Positions 15,791-23,239 of a DNA stretch of 30,108 nt are shown one piece after another (within the stretch, counting starts at the first letter, position 1; each line of letters starts with the position of its first letter). The stretch is from the NCBI GenBank assembly GCA_038223055.1, contig JBBRHF010000026.1, forward strand, positions 1 through 30,108, given 5' to 3'. The stretch is from JBBRHF01 sp038223055. GTDB taxonomy: Bacteria; Actinomycetota; Actinomycetes; JACCUZ01. Below the pieces are notes generated by a model. The model saw nothing but the letters and a program-made list of their open reading frames with translations. It made no database searches and had not been told where the DNA came from. The translations under genes were made by a program, and so were the position numbers.

Positions 15791-17449
15791 ATGGCGGATC
15801 TGTTCGAGGGCTATCGCATCGGCCCCGCATGGGACGAGATGTTCGTCACGGCCGGACATCCCAGGTTGGCGGTCGAGCCGCTGCACGAGGCGCTGCAACC
15901 GCTGTCCGGTGCCGACCTGCGCACCCGCGCCGATTCGCTGGCCCGCGGCTTCCTCGAGCGCGGTGTGACGTTCGACTTCGAGGGGCAGGAGCGTCCGTTC
16001 CCGCTGGACATCGTGCCCCGCATCATCGACGCCGCCGAGTGGGTGACCATCTCCCGCGGCGTCGCCCAGCGGGTGCAGGTACTGGAGCGTTTCCTCGCCG
16101 ACGTCTACGGGACCGCGGAGGTGTTCGCCGACGGCGTCGTCCCGCGGGCCGTCGTGGTGACCAGCAGCCATTTCCACCGCGCCGTCGCCGGCCTCGAGCC
16201 GCCCAACGGCGTGCGGGTGCACGTCGCGGGCATCGACCTGATTCGCGGCCAGGACGGTGAGTTCCGCGTGCTCGAGGACAATGTTCGGGTCCCGTCGGGC
16301 GTGAGCTACGTGATGGAGAACCGTCGCGCGGTCGCTCAGATCTTCCCCGAGGCCTTCGCCACTCACCGGATCCGGCCGGTGTCGGACTATTCGCAGCGCC
16401 TGCTTGCCGCCTTGCGGGCGGCCGCACCGCGTGGGGTGGACGACCCGACCGTGGTCGTGCTGACCCCGGGCTCGCGCAACTCGGCCTACTTCGAGCATGC
16501 GCTGCTCGCCCGCACGATGGGTGTGGAGTTGGTGGAGGGCCGGGACCTGGTGTGCTCGGGCAACCGGGTGAAGATGCGTACGACGTCGGGGGAGCGCGGC
16601 GTCGACGTGATCTACCGCCGGGTCGATGACGAGTTCCTCGACCCGGTGCAGTTCCGGGCCGACTCGGTGCTGGGCTGTCCGGGCCTGATCAACGCTGCGC
16701 GCGCGGGCACGGTCGCCATCGCCAACGCCGTCGGCAACGGGGTCGCCGACGACAAGCTGCTCTACACCTACCTGCCCGACCTGACCCGTTACTACCTGGG
16801 CGAGGAGCCGATCCTCGCCAACGTGCGCACCTTCCGGCCCGATCACGCAGGGGACTTTGACGAGGTGATGGACCGCCTCGGCGAGCTCGTCTGCAAGCCG
16901 GTCGACGGCTCCGGCGGCAAGGGCATCGTGATCGGTCCGGCCGCCTCGGCCGAGTAGCTCGACTCGTTGCGCGTGTCCATCCGCGCCGATCCGCGGGCCT
17001 GGATCGCCCAGCCCGTGGTTCAGTTGTCGACGGTGCCGACACTGGTGGGAGACCGGCTGCAGCCACGCCACGTCGACCTTCGTCCGTTCGCGGTCAACGA
17101 CGGGACCGACGTGTGGGTGCTTCCCGGCGGCCTGACCCGCGTAGCCCTGCCCGAGGGTGAGCTGATCGTCAACTCCTCGCGCGGCGGGGGCTCCAAGGAC
17201 ACGTGGGTGCTCGGTGACCCCGCCACCAACGTGGCGCACCCCGACGACGCCGACAGCGGGCGGTCCAACAGCGAACCCGCGCTGCGCCCGCGGGGTCGCC
17301 AGCCCGACGTCGGACCGGGGGACGTGCAGGTCGAGGAGCAACAACAGCAGCAGCAGCAGGAGCAGCGGCCCGACGGCCGGGCACGGGTCCAGCACGACCG
17401 GGCACGGGTCCAGAACGACGACCGAGCACTGGTGGGATCGCGGTGCTGA
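15791..17449 (+). pseudogene. Circularly permuted ATP-grasp protein interrupted by an amber codon
   Basis: ATP-dependent peptide-ligase-like enzyme (circularly permuted ATP-grasp, formerly DUF404/DUF407) that partners alpha-E and transglutaminase proteins. The reading frame is conserved from MADLFEGYRIG through VLEDNVRVPSGVSYVMENR and KPVDGSGGKGIVIG to residue 388, where TAG at 16955-16957 interrupts it. The same frame continues without shift into the expected C-terminal part (SIRADPRAWIAQPVVQLSTV, LPGGLTRVAL, IVNSSRGGGSKDTWV) and ends at 17449. Related proteins normally have Glu here, so a single GAG to TAG change explains it. The intact product would be about 552 aa with a Gln-run tail. Readthrough or a sequencing error remains possible. 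The start is the ATG at 15791, apparently leaderless. Confidence 0.88.
17377..17418. repeat. Tandem 2 x 21 bp repeat in the ATP-grasp tail
   Basis: Two 21-bp units (17377-17397 and 17398-17418), differing at one base, follow a CAG/CAA run at about 17338-17364. They encode the low-complexity Gln-rich tail, ending in RARVQHD-RARVQND. Such a Gln-rich tail is, as I recall, common at the end of this ATP-grasp family, but the duplicated unit looks local and recent. Confidence 0.8.
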
Positions 17450-18181
17450 GCCGGATCGCGGAGTCGCTACGACGAGACCAACCCGAGCTCGATCGTCGGC
17501 GCGCTCGGTGCCGCGCGGCACAACGCCCGCGGCGCCCGCGAGACCGTGTCCACCGAGATGTGGCTGGTGCTCAACGCCGCCTGGACCTCGCTGCCCGACG
17601 TACGTCGGGACTCGGTCAGCGTGCACGGGCTGCTCAGCTGGGTGCGCGAGCGCGCCGCGATGGTCGCCGGGGTGGCCGACGCGACGATGAGCCATGACGA
17701 CTGCTGGCACTTCCTCGTGCTCGGCCGCAGCCTCGAGCGGGCCGACATGACGGCGCGGCTCGTGGCGACCCGCGCCATCGCCGGAGGCCCGTCGTGGACG
17801 CACCTGATGCGCTCGTGCGGCGCCTACCAGGCGTTCCTGCGCACCTACCGCGGCGCCGGCGGCGAACAGAACGCCGCGGAGTTCCTGTTGCTGGACAGGC
17901 TCTTTCCTCGCTCGGTCTATGCCGCGCTGGTGACGGCGGAGACGGCGTTGCAACACCTGGACCCGGTGCCGGGACGCAGCGGGGTCGCCGAGGAGGCGCG
18001 ACGGGTGATCGGGCGGGTGCGCACGGGCCTGGAGTACCGCGGGGCGGCCGAGCTGCTCGCCGACCTGCCCGAGGAGATGGAGCGCATCCAGCGGGCGTGC
18101 TCGGAGGCGAGCAACGCGGTGTCGCGCCGGTACTTCCCCCGGGGGTCGACGACGGCGTGGATGTCGGAGGTCGCGTCGTGA
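17443..18181 (+). pseudogene. Alpha-E (DUF403) gene with internal deletion and frameshift
   Basis: The all-helical alpha-E protein is the usual partner of the ATP-grasp enzyme. The gene begins normally at GTG 17443 (VLSRIAESL), overlapping the ATP-grasp end. At about 17467-17470 it jumps straight into YDETNPSSIVGALGAARHNARGARE, which normally lies about 70 residues further on, and in another frame. The rest is well conserved to 18181 (VSTEMWLVLNAAW, SHDDCWHFLVLGRSLERADMTARL, SNAVSRRYFPRG). The family is usually about 310 aa; 9 plus 237 residues remain. The bases at the junction, CTAC, may be the microhomology that mediated the deletion. A shortened product from an internal start near 17534-17546 cannot be excluded. 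Confidence 0.88.
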
Positions 18182-19056
18182 CGGCAGCGATCACCCTGCC
18201 CACCGGCCGACCGCAGCGGCTGGGCATCGTGCACAGCACCGGGTTCCGATATCCGGGTGCCGTGCTCGCGTCCTACAACGAGGCGCGGATGACGCCGCTG
18301 ACCCTGCCCCAGCAGACCACGCTCGAGGCGCGCATCGAGGTCACGCCGACGGCGGGCACCTATCGCTACTGGGACTACTGGGGCACCCATGTGACCGCGT
18401 TCGAGGTTCGCGTGCCGCACGACCGGCTCACGGTGACCGCCCGGTCGGTCGTCGAGACCTTCGCCGCAGCAGGTGACCCGGCTGCGACCACGGCCAGCTG
18501 GGCCGACCTCTCGGCGGAGAGCTGCCGGGACCGCTACGCCGAGCTGCTTGCCACGAAACGGCGCACCCATCCGGGAGAGGAAGCGGTGTCCCTGGCTCGG
18601 GAGGTGGTGGCGGGGATGAGCCCGGCCGAGGACGCGCCGGCGCTCGCCGATTGGCTGAGCGCGACGCTGGACTACGTGCCGGGGGCCACCGGCGTACATA
18701 CGGCCGCGGCGCAGGCTTGGGACGTGCGCAAGGGTGTCTGTCAGGACTTCGCCCATGTCATGGTCGGCATCCTGCGGCACCTGGGCCTGCCGGCGCGCTA
18801 CGTGTCGGGCTACCTGCTGCCCCGCCCGGACGTGGGGTTGGGGGAGACGGTGGGCGGGGAAAGCCACGCCTGGGTCGAGTGCTGGACCGGGGCGTGGCAG
18901 GCGTGGGACCCGACGAACGGCCGCCCGGCTGGTCCGGACCACGTCGTCGTAGCCAAGGGGCGTGACTACGACGACGTACCGCCGTTGAAGGGCATCTATT
19001 CAGGCGCGGGTGCCGGTGAGCTGTTCGTGGCCGTGGAGTTCACCCGTCTCGCCTGA
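18178..19056 (+). CDS. Transglutaminase-like protein C, 292 aa
   Basis: Third transglutaminase of the cluster, with an N-terminal beta-sandwich (LGIVHSTGFRYPG) and an intact triad: C188 in KGVCQDFAHVMV, H230 in ESHAWVECW, D244 in AWDPTNGRP. The ending KGRDYDDVPPLKGIYSG closely matches paralogue A. The frame is open far upstream, but the GTG at 18178 is chosen because GGAGG lies upstream and the start overlaps the alpha-E stop as GTGA. This coupling means that the broken upstream genes may reduce its expression. A peptide-bond-forming or -cleaving role on the product of the ATP-grasp enzyme is the common inference for this cluster. Confidence 0.92.
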   Translation: MTAAITLPTGRPQRLGIVHSTGFRYPGAVLASYNEARMTPLTLPQQTTLEARIEVTPTAGTYRYWDYWGTHVTAFEVRVPHDRLTVTARSVVETFAAAGDPAATTASWADLSAESCRDRYAELLATKRRTHPGEEAVSLAREVVAGMSPAEDAPALADWLSATLDYVPGATGVHTAAAQAWDVRKGVCQDFAHVMVGILRHLGLPARYVSGYLLPRPDVGLGETVGGESHAWVECWTGAWQAWDPTNGRPAGPDHVVVAKGRDYDDVPPLKGIYSGAGAGELFVAVEFTRLA

Positions 19057-19075
19057 TCCCTTGGCGTGGCGGTGG

Positions 19076-19753
19076 TCAATCGCGCAGCCGAACCCCGAAC
19101 AGGCGTTCCAACTCGGCCGCCGTGTCGTCGTACGACGTGTGGTGCACGGCCACCAGCCCGAGGTCTCGGGCGGCGCGCACGTTGTGGGGGAGGTCGTCGA
19201 CGAAGACCGTCTCGGCGGCGCTGACACCGAGCAGGTCCAGGACGTGGACGAAGATCTCGGGCTCCGGCTTGCGCATGCCCACCTCGCCGGAGATGACGAT
19301 GGCGTCGAACATGTCGTCCCAACCCTCGCGGGGATAGTCGTTGCCCCACGAGTTGGACAGCAGGCCGGTGAGCAGGCCGGCCTGCCGCGCGCGCAGCACC
19401 AGCGCCGACATGGCCGGGGCGTGCTCGAACTGCGCGAACATCCGCTGCAGCAGGCCACGCGCCGGCACGGGGTGCCCGGCGTGCACCGACAGTCGCTCGG
19501 CCAGCTGGTCCTCGAAGTGCGGGACCTGTATCTCGCCGCGCTCCAGGGCGGCGATCGGGTTGTCGCGGGCGAGATCGTCCTGGCCCGTCTGGTCGTCGCC
19601 GCTCTCGACGTCCGGGCCAAACCACTCGCGCATCACTTGCTGGTAGTGCTCGAAGTCGATGCCGTCGACATCGGCCCAGGCCTGGATGGCGACGCCGAGC
19701 GGCTCGGTGAGCACGCCACCCCAGTCGACCACGAGCGCCCGCAGCTCAGGCAC
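19076..19753 (-). CDS. HAD-family hydrolase of the ACAD10 N-terminal type, 225 aa
   Basis: Haloacid-dehalogenase-fold protein. Motif I reads VVDWGGVLTEP: nucleophile D10 is present, but the second Asp (D+2) is Gly, as I recall for the HAD part of human ACAD10 (DMGGVL). Motif II is LLSNSWG, motif III GMRKPEPEIF and motif IV VFVDDLPHN. The C-terminus ELERLFGVRLRD resembles the end of that domain. I use the GTG at 19753, preceded by GGGAGA; it overlaps the kinase-like gene by 8 nt, so the two form an operon. Together with the divergent acyl-CoA dehydrogenase it completes the ACAD10 domain set. Phosphatase activity is uncertain. Confidence 0.88.
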   Translation of the reverse strand: MPELRALVVDWGGVLTEPLGVAIQAWADVDGIDFEHYQQVMREWFGPDVESGDDQTGQDDLARDNPIAALERGEIQVPHFEDQLAERLSVHAGHPVPARGLLQRMFAQFEHAPAMSALVLRARQAGLLTGLLSNSWGNDYPREGWDDMFDAIVISGEVGMRKPEPEIFVHVLDLLGVSAAETVFVDDLPHNVRAARDLGLVAVHHTSYDDTAAELERLFGVRLRD

Positions 19754-20819
19754 CGCAGATCTCCCGGGCATGCGCGAGCAGGGCCGGCACGCCCGCGTCG
19801 AGGGAGGCGAAGAACGGATCGTCGGTGCTGCCGGCGAGGTGACGATGGTAAGACGCCTCGAGAAGCACGGCGAGCTTCCACACCGCCAGCGCGACGAACC
19901 AGGTGAGCTCGCCCGCCTCCCGGCCGGCCGCCCTCTCCCACTCCCGCACGAGCTCGGCCCGGGTCGGGAAACCCGCACCGGTGCTCACCAGCCCGGGCAG
20001 GGGATAGGTCTCGCCCGGCTCGGGCCAGAAGGAGAGCAGATAGCCGAGGTCGGCCCGCGGGTCGCCGACGGTCGCCATCTCCCAGTCGACGACCGCGGCC
20101 ACTCGTGCGTCGCCCTTGCCGACGATCACGTTGTCCAGCTTGAAGTCTCCGTGCACGACCGCGGCTGGCGACTCGTCGGGCAGGTGCGCGCCCAGCCAAT
20201 CGCGCACCACGTCATAGTCGGGCAGGTCACGGGCTCGCCCTCCGGTCTGCGCGACCGCGGCCTGGATGCCCTCGCGCTGGCCGACCCAGCGGCGCAGCTG
20301 GCGGGCGAGATAGCCGTCGGGCCGCCCGATGCCGGTCGCAACGAAGGGCTCGGGCGGCACCAGGTGGATCTCGGCGAGGGTCCGAGCCAGGTCTAGCCCC
20401 AGTGCGCGCCGCTGCGGACCGGTCAGCCACGCCGGGATCTCGTCCCGGACGACGCAGCCCTCGACCCGGTCCATGAGGTAGAACGGGGCGCCGATCACCT
20501 CGATGTCCTCGCACAGTGCCACCACCCGCGGTGACCGCACCGGCTGCTCGCTGCGGCCCAGCAGGTCCAGCACCCGGAACTCGCGGACCACGTCGTGGGC
20601 GGTCGGCAGCAGGGGTCCGGCAGGTGGCCGGCGCAGGATCCAGGATGCGGGCGGCGCATCGACCGACGCCGACGGGGCCGTCACGACGTAGGTGAGGTTG
20701 CTGTGGCCTTCGGCCAGCCGCTCGACCGTCACACCGCCGCCGCGATCGAGCCCGAGGTTGGGGCGTTCGCGGAGCCAGCCGACTAGGCGGCGCTCGTCGA
20801 CCAGGCTGGGGGCGCTCAT
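19746..20819 (-). CDS. APH-family phosphotransferase of the ACAD10/11 type, 357 aa
   Basis: Kinase-fold enzyme of the aminoglycoside-phosphotransferase superfamily. Visible motifs are the Gly-rich start RLAEGHSNLTYVV, the ATP-binding Lys-equivalent region WILRRPP, the catalytic loop VVHGDFKLDNVIV, and the metal-binding VVDWEMATVGDPRADLGYLL. The latter two match the APH domain of ACAD10/ACAD11 and bacterial LvaA-like proteins, which phosphorylate the 4-hydroxyl of 4-hydroxyacyl-CoA. The divergent acyl-CoA dehydrogenase would then remove the phosphate to give an enoyl-CoA. There is no ribosome site; TAGGAT at 20831-20826 is 6 nt before the ATG, so the mRNA is probably leaderless. The exact acyl chain is unknown. 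Confidence 0.92.
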   Translation of the reverse strand: MSAPSLVDERRLVGWLRERPNLGLDRGGGVTVERLAEGHSNLTYVVTAPSASVDAPPASWILRRPPAGPLLPTAHDVVREFRVLDLLGRSEQPVRSPRVVALCEDIEVIGAPFYLMDRVEGCVVRDEIPAWLTGPQRRALGLDLARTLAEIHLVPPEPFVATGIGRPDGYLARQLRRWVGQREGIQAAVAQTGGRARDLPDYDVVRDWLGAHLPDESPAAVVHGDFKLDNVIVGKGDARVAAVVDWEMATVGDPRADLGYLLSFWPEPGETYPLPGLVSTGAGFPTRAELVREWERAAGREAGELTWFVALAVWKLAVLLEASYHRHLAGSTDDPFFASLDAGVPALLAHAREICGA

Positions 20820-20917
20820 CTGATGATCCTATTTGCCACGGCTCATGGCCGGCGGCTACCGGGCGGACCGGTGAGCGCGCCGTCTGGCCCGAGTCACCGG
20901 TCGGACAGACTGATGGC
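20820..20917. promoter_or_regulatory. Divergent APH/acyl-CoA dehydrogenase control region
   Basis: It contains a 9-bp inverted repeat, GACCGGTGA (20866-20874) and TCACCGGTC (20894-20902), separated by 19 nt, a likely operator. TAGGAT (20831-20826) lies 6 nt from the APH start, and CAGACT (20906-20911) lies 6 nt from the dehydrogenase start. No regulator gene is adjacent, so the binding protein is unknown. Confidence 0.5.
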
Positions 20918-22117
20918 ATGGACTTTGCCCCGAGCGCCCGAGTCGTCGAGCTGTCGGCCCAGTTGCAGGCCTTCCTGGATGAGCACGTCTTCCCGGCCGA
21001 GCCGGTCTACGCCGCGCAGCGGCGGGCCAACACCGCGACGGGGCGTCCGCACGACCTGCCGGCGGTCGTCGAGGCCCTCAAGGCCACGGCCCGCGAGCAG
21101 GGCTTGTGGAACCTGTTCCTGCCGGAGGTGTCCGGATTGTCGGTTCTCGACTATGCCCCGCTGGCCGAGCTCACCGGCTGGTCGATCGAGATCGCGCCCG
21201 AGGCGCTGAACTGCGCCGCCCCCGACACCGGCAACATGGAGGTGCTTGCGCTGGTCGGCACGGCGGAGCAGAAAAGCAGGTGGCTGGACCCGCTCCTGGA
21301 AGGCCGGATCCGCTCGGGCTTCGCCATGACCGAGCCGGGGGTCGCCTCCTCGGATGCCCGCAACATCCGCACCTCGATCGAACGCGACGGGGACTGCTAC
21401 GTCGTCAACGGCCTCAAGTGGTGGACCACAGGGGCTTCCGACCCGCGCTGCTCGGTGCTGATCGTGATGGGCCGCACCGACCCTGAGGCGGCGACCCACC
21501 GCCAGCAGTCGATGCTGCTCGTGCCGATGGACACTCCGGGGGTGGAAGTGGTGCGCTCCCTGCCGGTCTTCGGCTACGACGACCAGCACGGGCACGCCGA
21601 GATCCGGTTCACTGACGCCCGGGTGCCCGTCGATCACCTGCTGGGCGCCGAGGGTGACGGCTTCGCCATCGCGCAGGCCCGCCTCGGTCCCGGCCGGGTC
21701 CACCACTGCATGCGGGCGATCGGGATGGCCGAACGGGCCCTGTCGTTGATGGTGTCGAGGGCCACGTCGCGGGTGGCGTTCGGCCAGCCCCTCGCCGGCC
21801 ATGGCGTTGTCGCCGCCCAGATCGCCGAGGCCCGGATCGCGATCGAGCAGGCCCGCCTGCTGGTCCTCAAGACCGCCTGGCTGATCGACACCGTGGGCGC
21901 CAAGGCCGCCGCCACCGAGATCGCCGCGATCAAGGTCGTCGTACCGCGGATGGCCTGTCACGTCATCGACGACGCCATCCAGGTGCACGGCGCTGCCGGG
22001 GTGAGTGAGGACGTGCCGCTGGCGGCGATGTACGCCGGGGCACGCACGCTGCGCATCGCTGACGGCCCGGATGAGGTGCACGTCCGCAGCGTCGCGCGGC
22101 GGGAACTGCGGCGCTGA
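20918..22117 (+). CDS. Acyl-CoA dehydrogenase of the ACAD10/11 type, 399 aa
   Basis: FAD flavoprotein of the acyl-CoA dehydrogenase family. The N-terminal helical domain and the FAD/substrate motif FAMTEPGVASSDARNI are followed by VVNGLKWWTTGA, the C-terminal helical domain with RVAFGQPLAGHG, and IQVHGAAGVSED. The C-terminus reads LRIADGPDEVH: the catalytic base of classical members (Glu in YEGT) aligns with D382. In ACAD11-like enzymes the second step of 4-hydroxyacyl-CoA breakdown is elimination of the 4-phosphate, and the adjacent APH kinase supports that role. Length is normal. The start has no strong ribosome site and may be leaderless. Confidence 0.92.
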   Translation: MDFAPSARVVELSAQLQAFLDEHVFPAEPVYAAQRRANTATGRPHDLPAVVEALKATAREQGLWNLFLPEVSGLSVLDYAPLAELTGWSIEIAPEALNCAAPDTGNMEVLALVGTAEQKSRWLDPLLEGRIRSGFAMTEPGVASSDARNIRTSIERDGDCYVVNGLKWWTTGASDPRCSVLIVMGRTDPEAATHRQQSMLLVPMDTPGVEVVRSLPVFGYDDQHGHAEIRFTDARVPVDHLLGAEGDGFAIAQARLGPGRVHHCMRAIGMAERALSLMVSRATSRVAFGQPLAGHGVVAAQIAEARIAIEQARLLVLKTAWLIDTVGAKAAATEIAAIKVVVPRMACHVIDDAIQVHGAAGVSEDVPLAAMYAGARTLRIADGPDEVHVRSVARRELRR

Positions 22118-22209
22118 CGTGCCCGGGAAGTAAAGGTTTGTCCTCCCCCCTGTTCCGGTCGCCCCCCAGCGCCTATTGTCGTGGGTAAGGCACGGAGGGG
22201 ACGGCCTGC

Positions 22210-23196
22210 ATGACAGCGACCACGACAGAGCCTACAACCGAGGCCCCCGCAGGTGGCGCACCGGATTCGTTTCGGCACGAGGCGCTGCTCTACAAGGGCG
22301 ACGACAGTTTCGTGGACGCGACGGTGCCCTTCCTGCGGGAGGCCGTGGCCCGGGAGGAACCGGCGCTGGTCGTCGTCAGCCGCACCAAGGTTGCTCTGCT
22401 GCAATCGGCGCTCGGGGCAGAGGCTGGCGCGGTCTGGTTCGCCGACATGGCCGAGGTGGGCCAGAACCCTGCTCGCATCAACCCCGCGTGGCGCAGTTTC
22501 CTGGACGAACAAGGCACCGTGGGCCGACCTGTGCGGGGGATCAGCGAACCGATCTGGGCTGCGCGCAACGCGGCGGAGCTGATGGAGTGCCAGCGGCAGG
22601 AGTCGTGGCTGAACACCGCGTTCGGTGGCGGCTACGACTTCTGGCTGCTGTGCTCCTACGACACGGCGACGCTTTCGGAGTCGGTGATCGAGCGGGCTCG
22701 GCGGGATCACCCCGTCGTGTTCGTCGACGGGGTGCACCAACACAGCCCGAGCTGGTGTCCCGAGAGCAGCCGCGAAGCGCTCTCTGCCGAGAAGCTGTCC
22801 GAGCCGGGTCGCGAGCTGGCCGAGCTGACGTTCAAAGCCGGGCTGCTGGGAGTCATGCGGGAGGTTGTGGCTGTGCACGCCACCCGCTTCGGCATGTGCC
22901 CCACCCGCGCCCATGACCTGGTGGTGGCCGTCAACGAGGTGGCGACCAACAGCGTCGTGCATGGCGGCGGCGGCGGCGTGTTCCGGATGTGGCGCGAGGG
23001 CAAGGTGCTGGTCTGCGAGATCGCCGATCACGGGTGCATCGGGAACCCGCCTGCCGGGTGGGTCGCCCCGCGACCCGACTCCGTCGCGGGTCGCGGTCTG
23101 TGGCTGACCAACCAGCTGTGCGACCTCGTGCAGATCCGGCTCCAGCGCACTGGCTCGGTGGTGCGGCTGCACATGAACATCGACCTGGACCAGTAG
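22210..23196 (+). CDS. RsbA-like anti-sigma regulator: MEDS domain plus HATPase, 328 aa
   Basis: Cytosolic signalling protein. Residues about 22-185 match the MEDS/DcmR sensory domain (RHEALLYKGDDSFVDATVPFLREAVAREEPALVVV and VWFADMAEVGQNPARI). Residues 205-325 form a histidine-kinase-like ATPase with N box VAVNEVATNSVVHG, G1 EIADHGCI and G2 GRGLWLTNQL. This combination is typical of actinobacterial anti-sigma factor antagonist/kinase proteins that hold or release stress sigma factors. The ATG follows GGAGG at 22196-22200. TATTGT at 22174-22179 is a weak -10 candidate. No sigma factor or antagonist gene is adjacent; a SpoIIE-type phosphatase lies 5 kb away. Confidence 0.9.
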   Translation: MTATTTEPTTEAPAGGAPDSFRHEALLYKGDDSFVDATVPFLREAVAREEPALVVVSRTKVALLQSALGAEAGAVWFADMAEVGQNPARINPAWRSFLDEQGTVGRPVRGISEPIWAARNAAELMECQRQESWLNTAFGGGYDFWLLCSYDTATLSESVIERARRDHPVVFVDGVHQHSPSWCPESSREALSAEKLSEPGRELAELTFKAGLLGVMREVVAVHATRFGMCPTRAHDLVVAVNEVATNSVVHGGGGGVFRMWREGKVLVCEIADHGCIGNPPAGWVAPRPDSVAGRGLWLTNQLCDLVQIRLQRTGSVVRLHMNIDLDQ

Positions 23197-23214
23197 GGCG
23201 CCCGAGTAGGCGCC
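23197..23214. terminator. GC hairpin between convergent genes
   Basis: GGCGCC (23197-23202) and GGCGCC (23209-23214) with a 6-nt loop begin on the base after the RsbA-like stop codon. Both arms are self-complementary, so the hairpin forms on either strand and could serve both convergent genes. No U-tract is present. Confidence 0.4.
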
Positions 23215-23239
23215 AGCCGAGGCAGGTGACTTCGGTGAC

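Noticed and set aside
15680..17956. Minus-strand open frame of 758 codons across the ATP-grasp gene
   Set aside because: It has no recognisable domain and a composition typical of antisense shadows; the plus strand carries clear family motifs. The stops in the plus-strand gene are explained by mutation.
22136..22188. SigB-like promoter before the RsbA-like gene (GTTT and GGGTAA)
   Set aside because: The two elements are about 45 nt apart, far beyond the usual 12-16 nt spacing.
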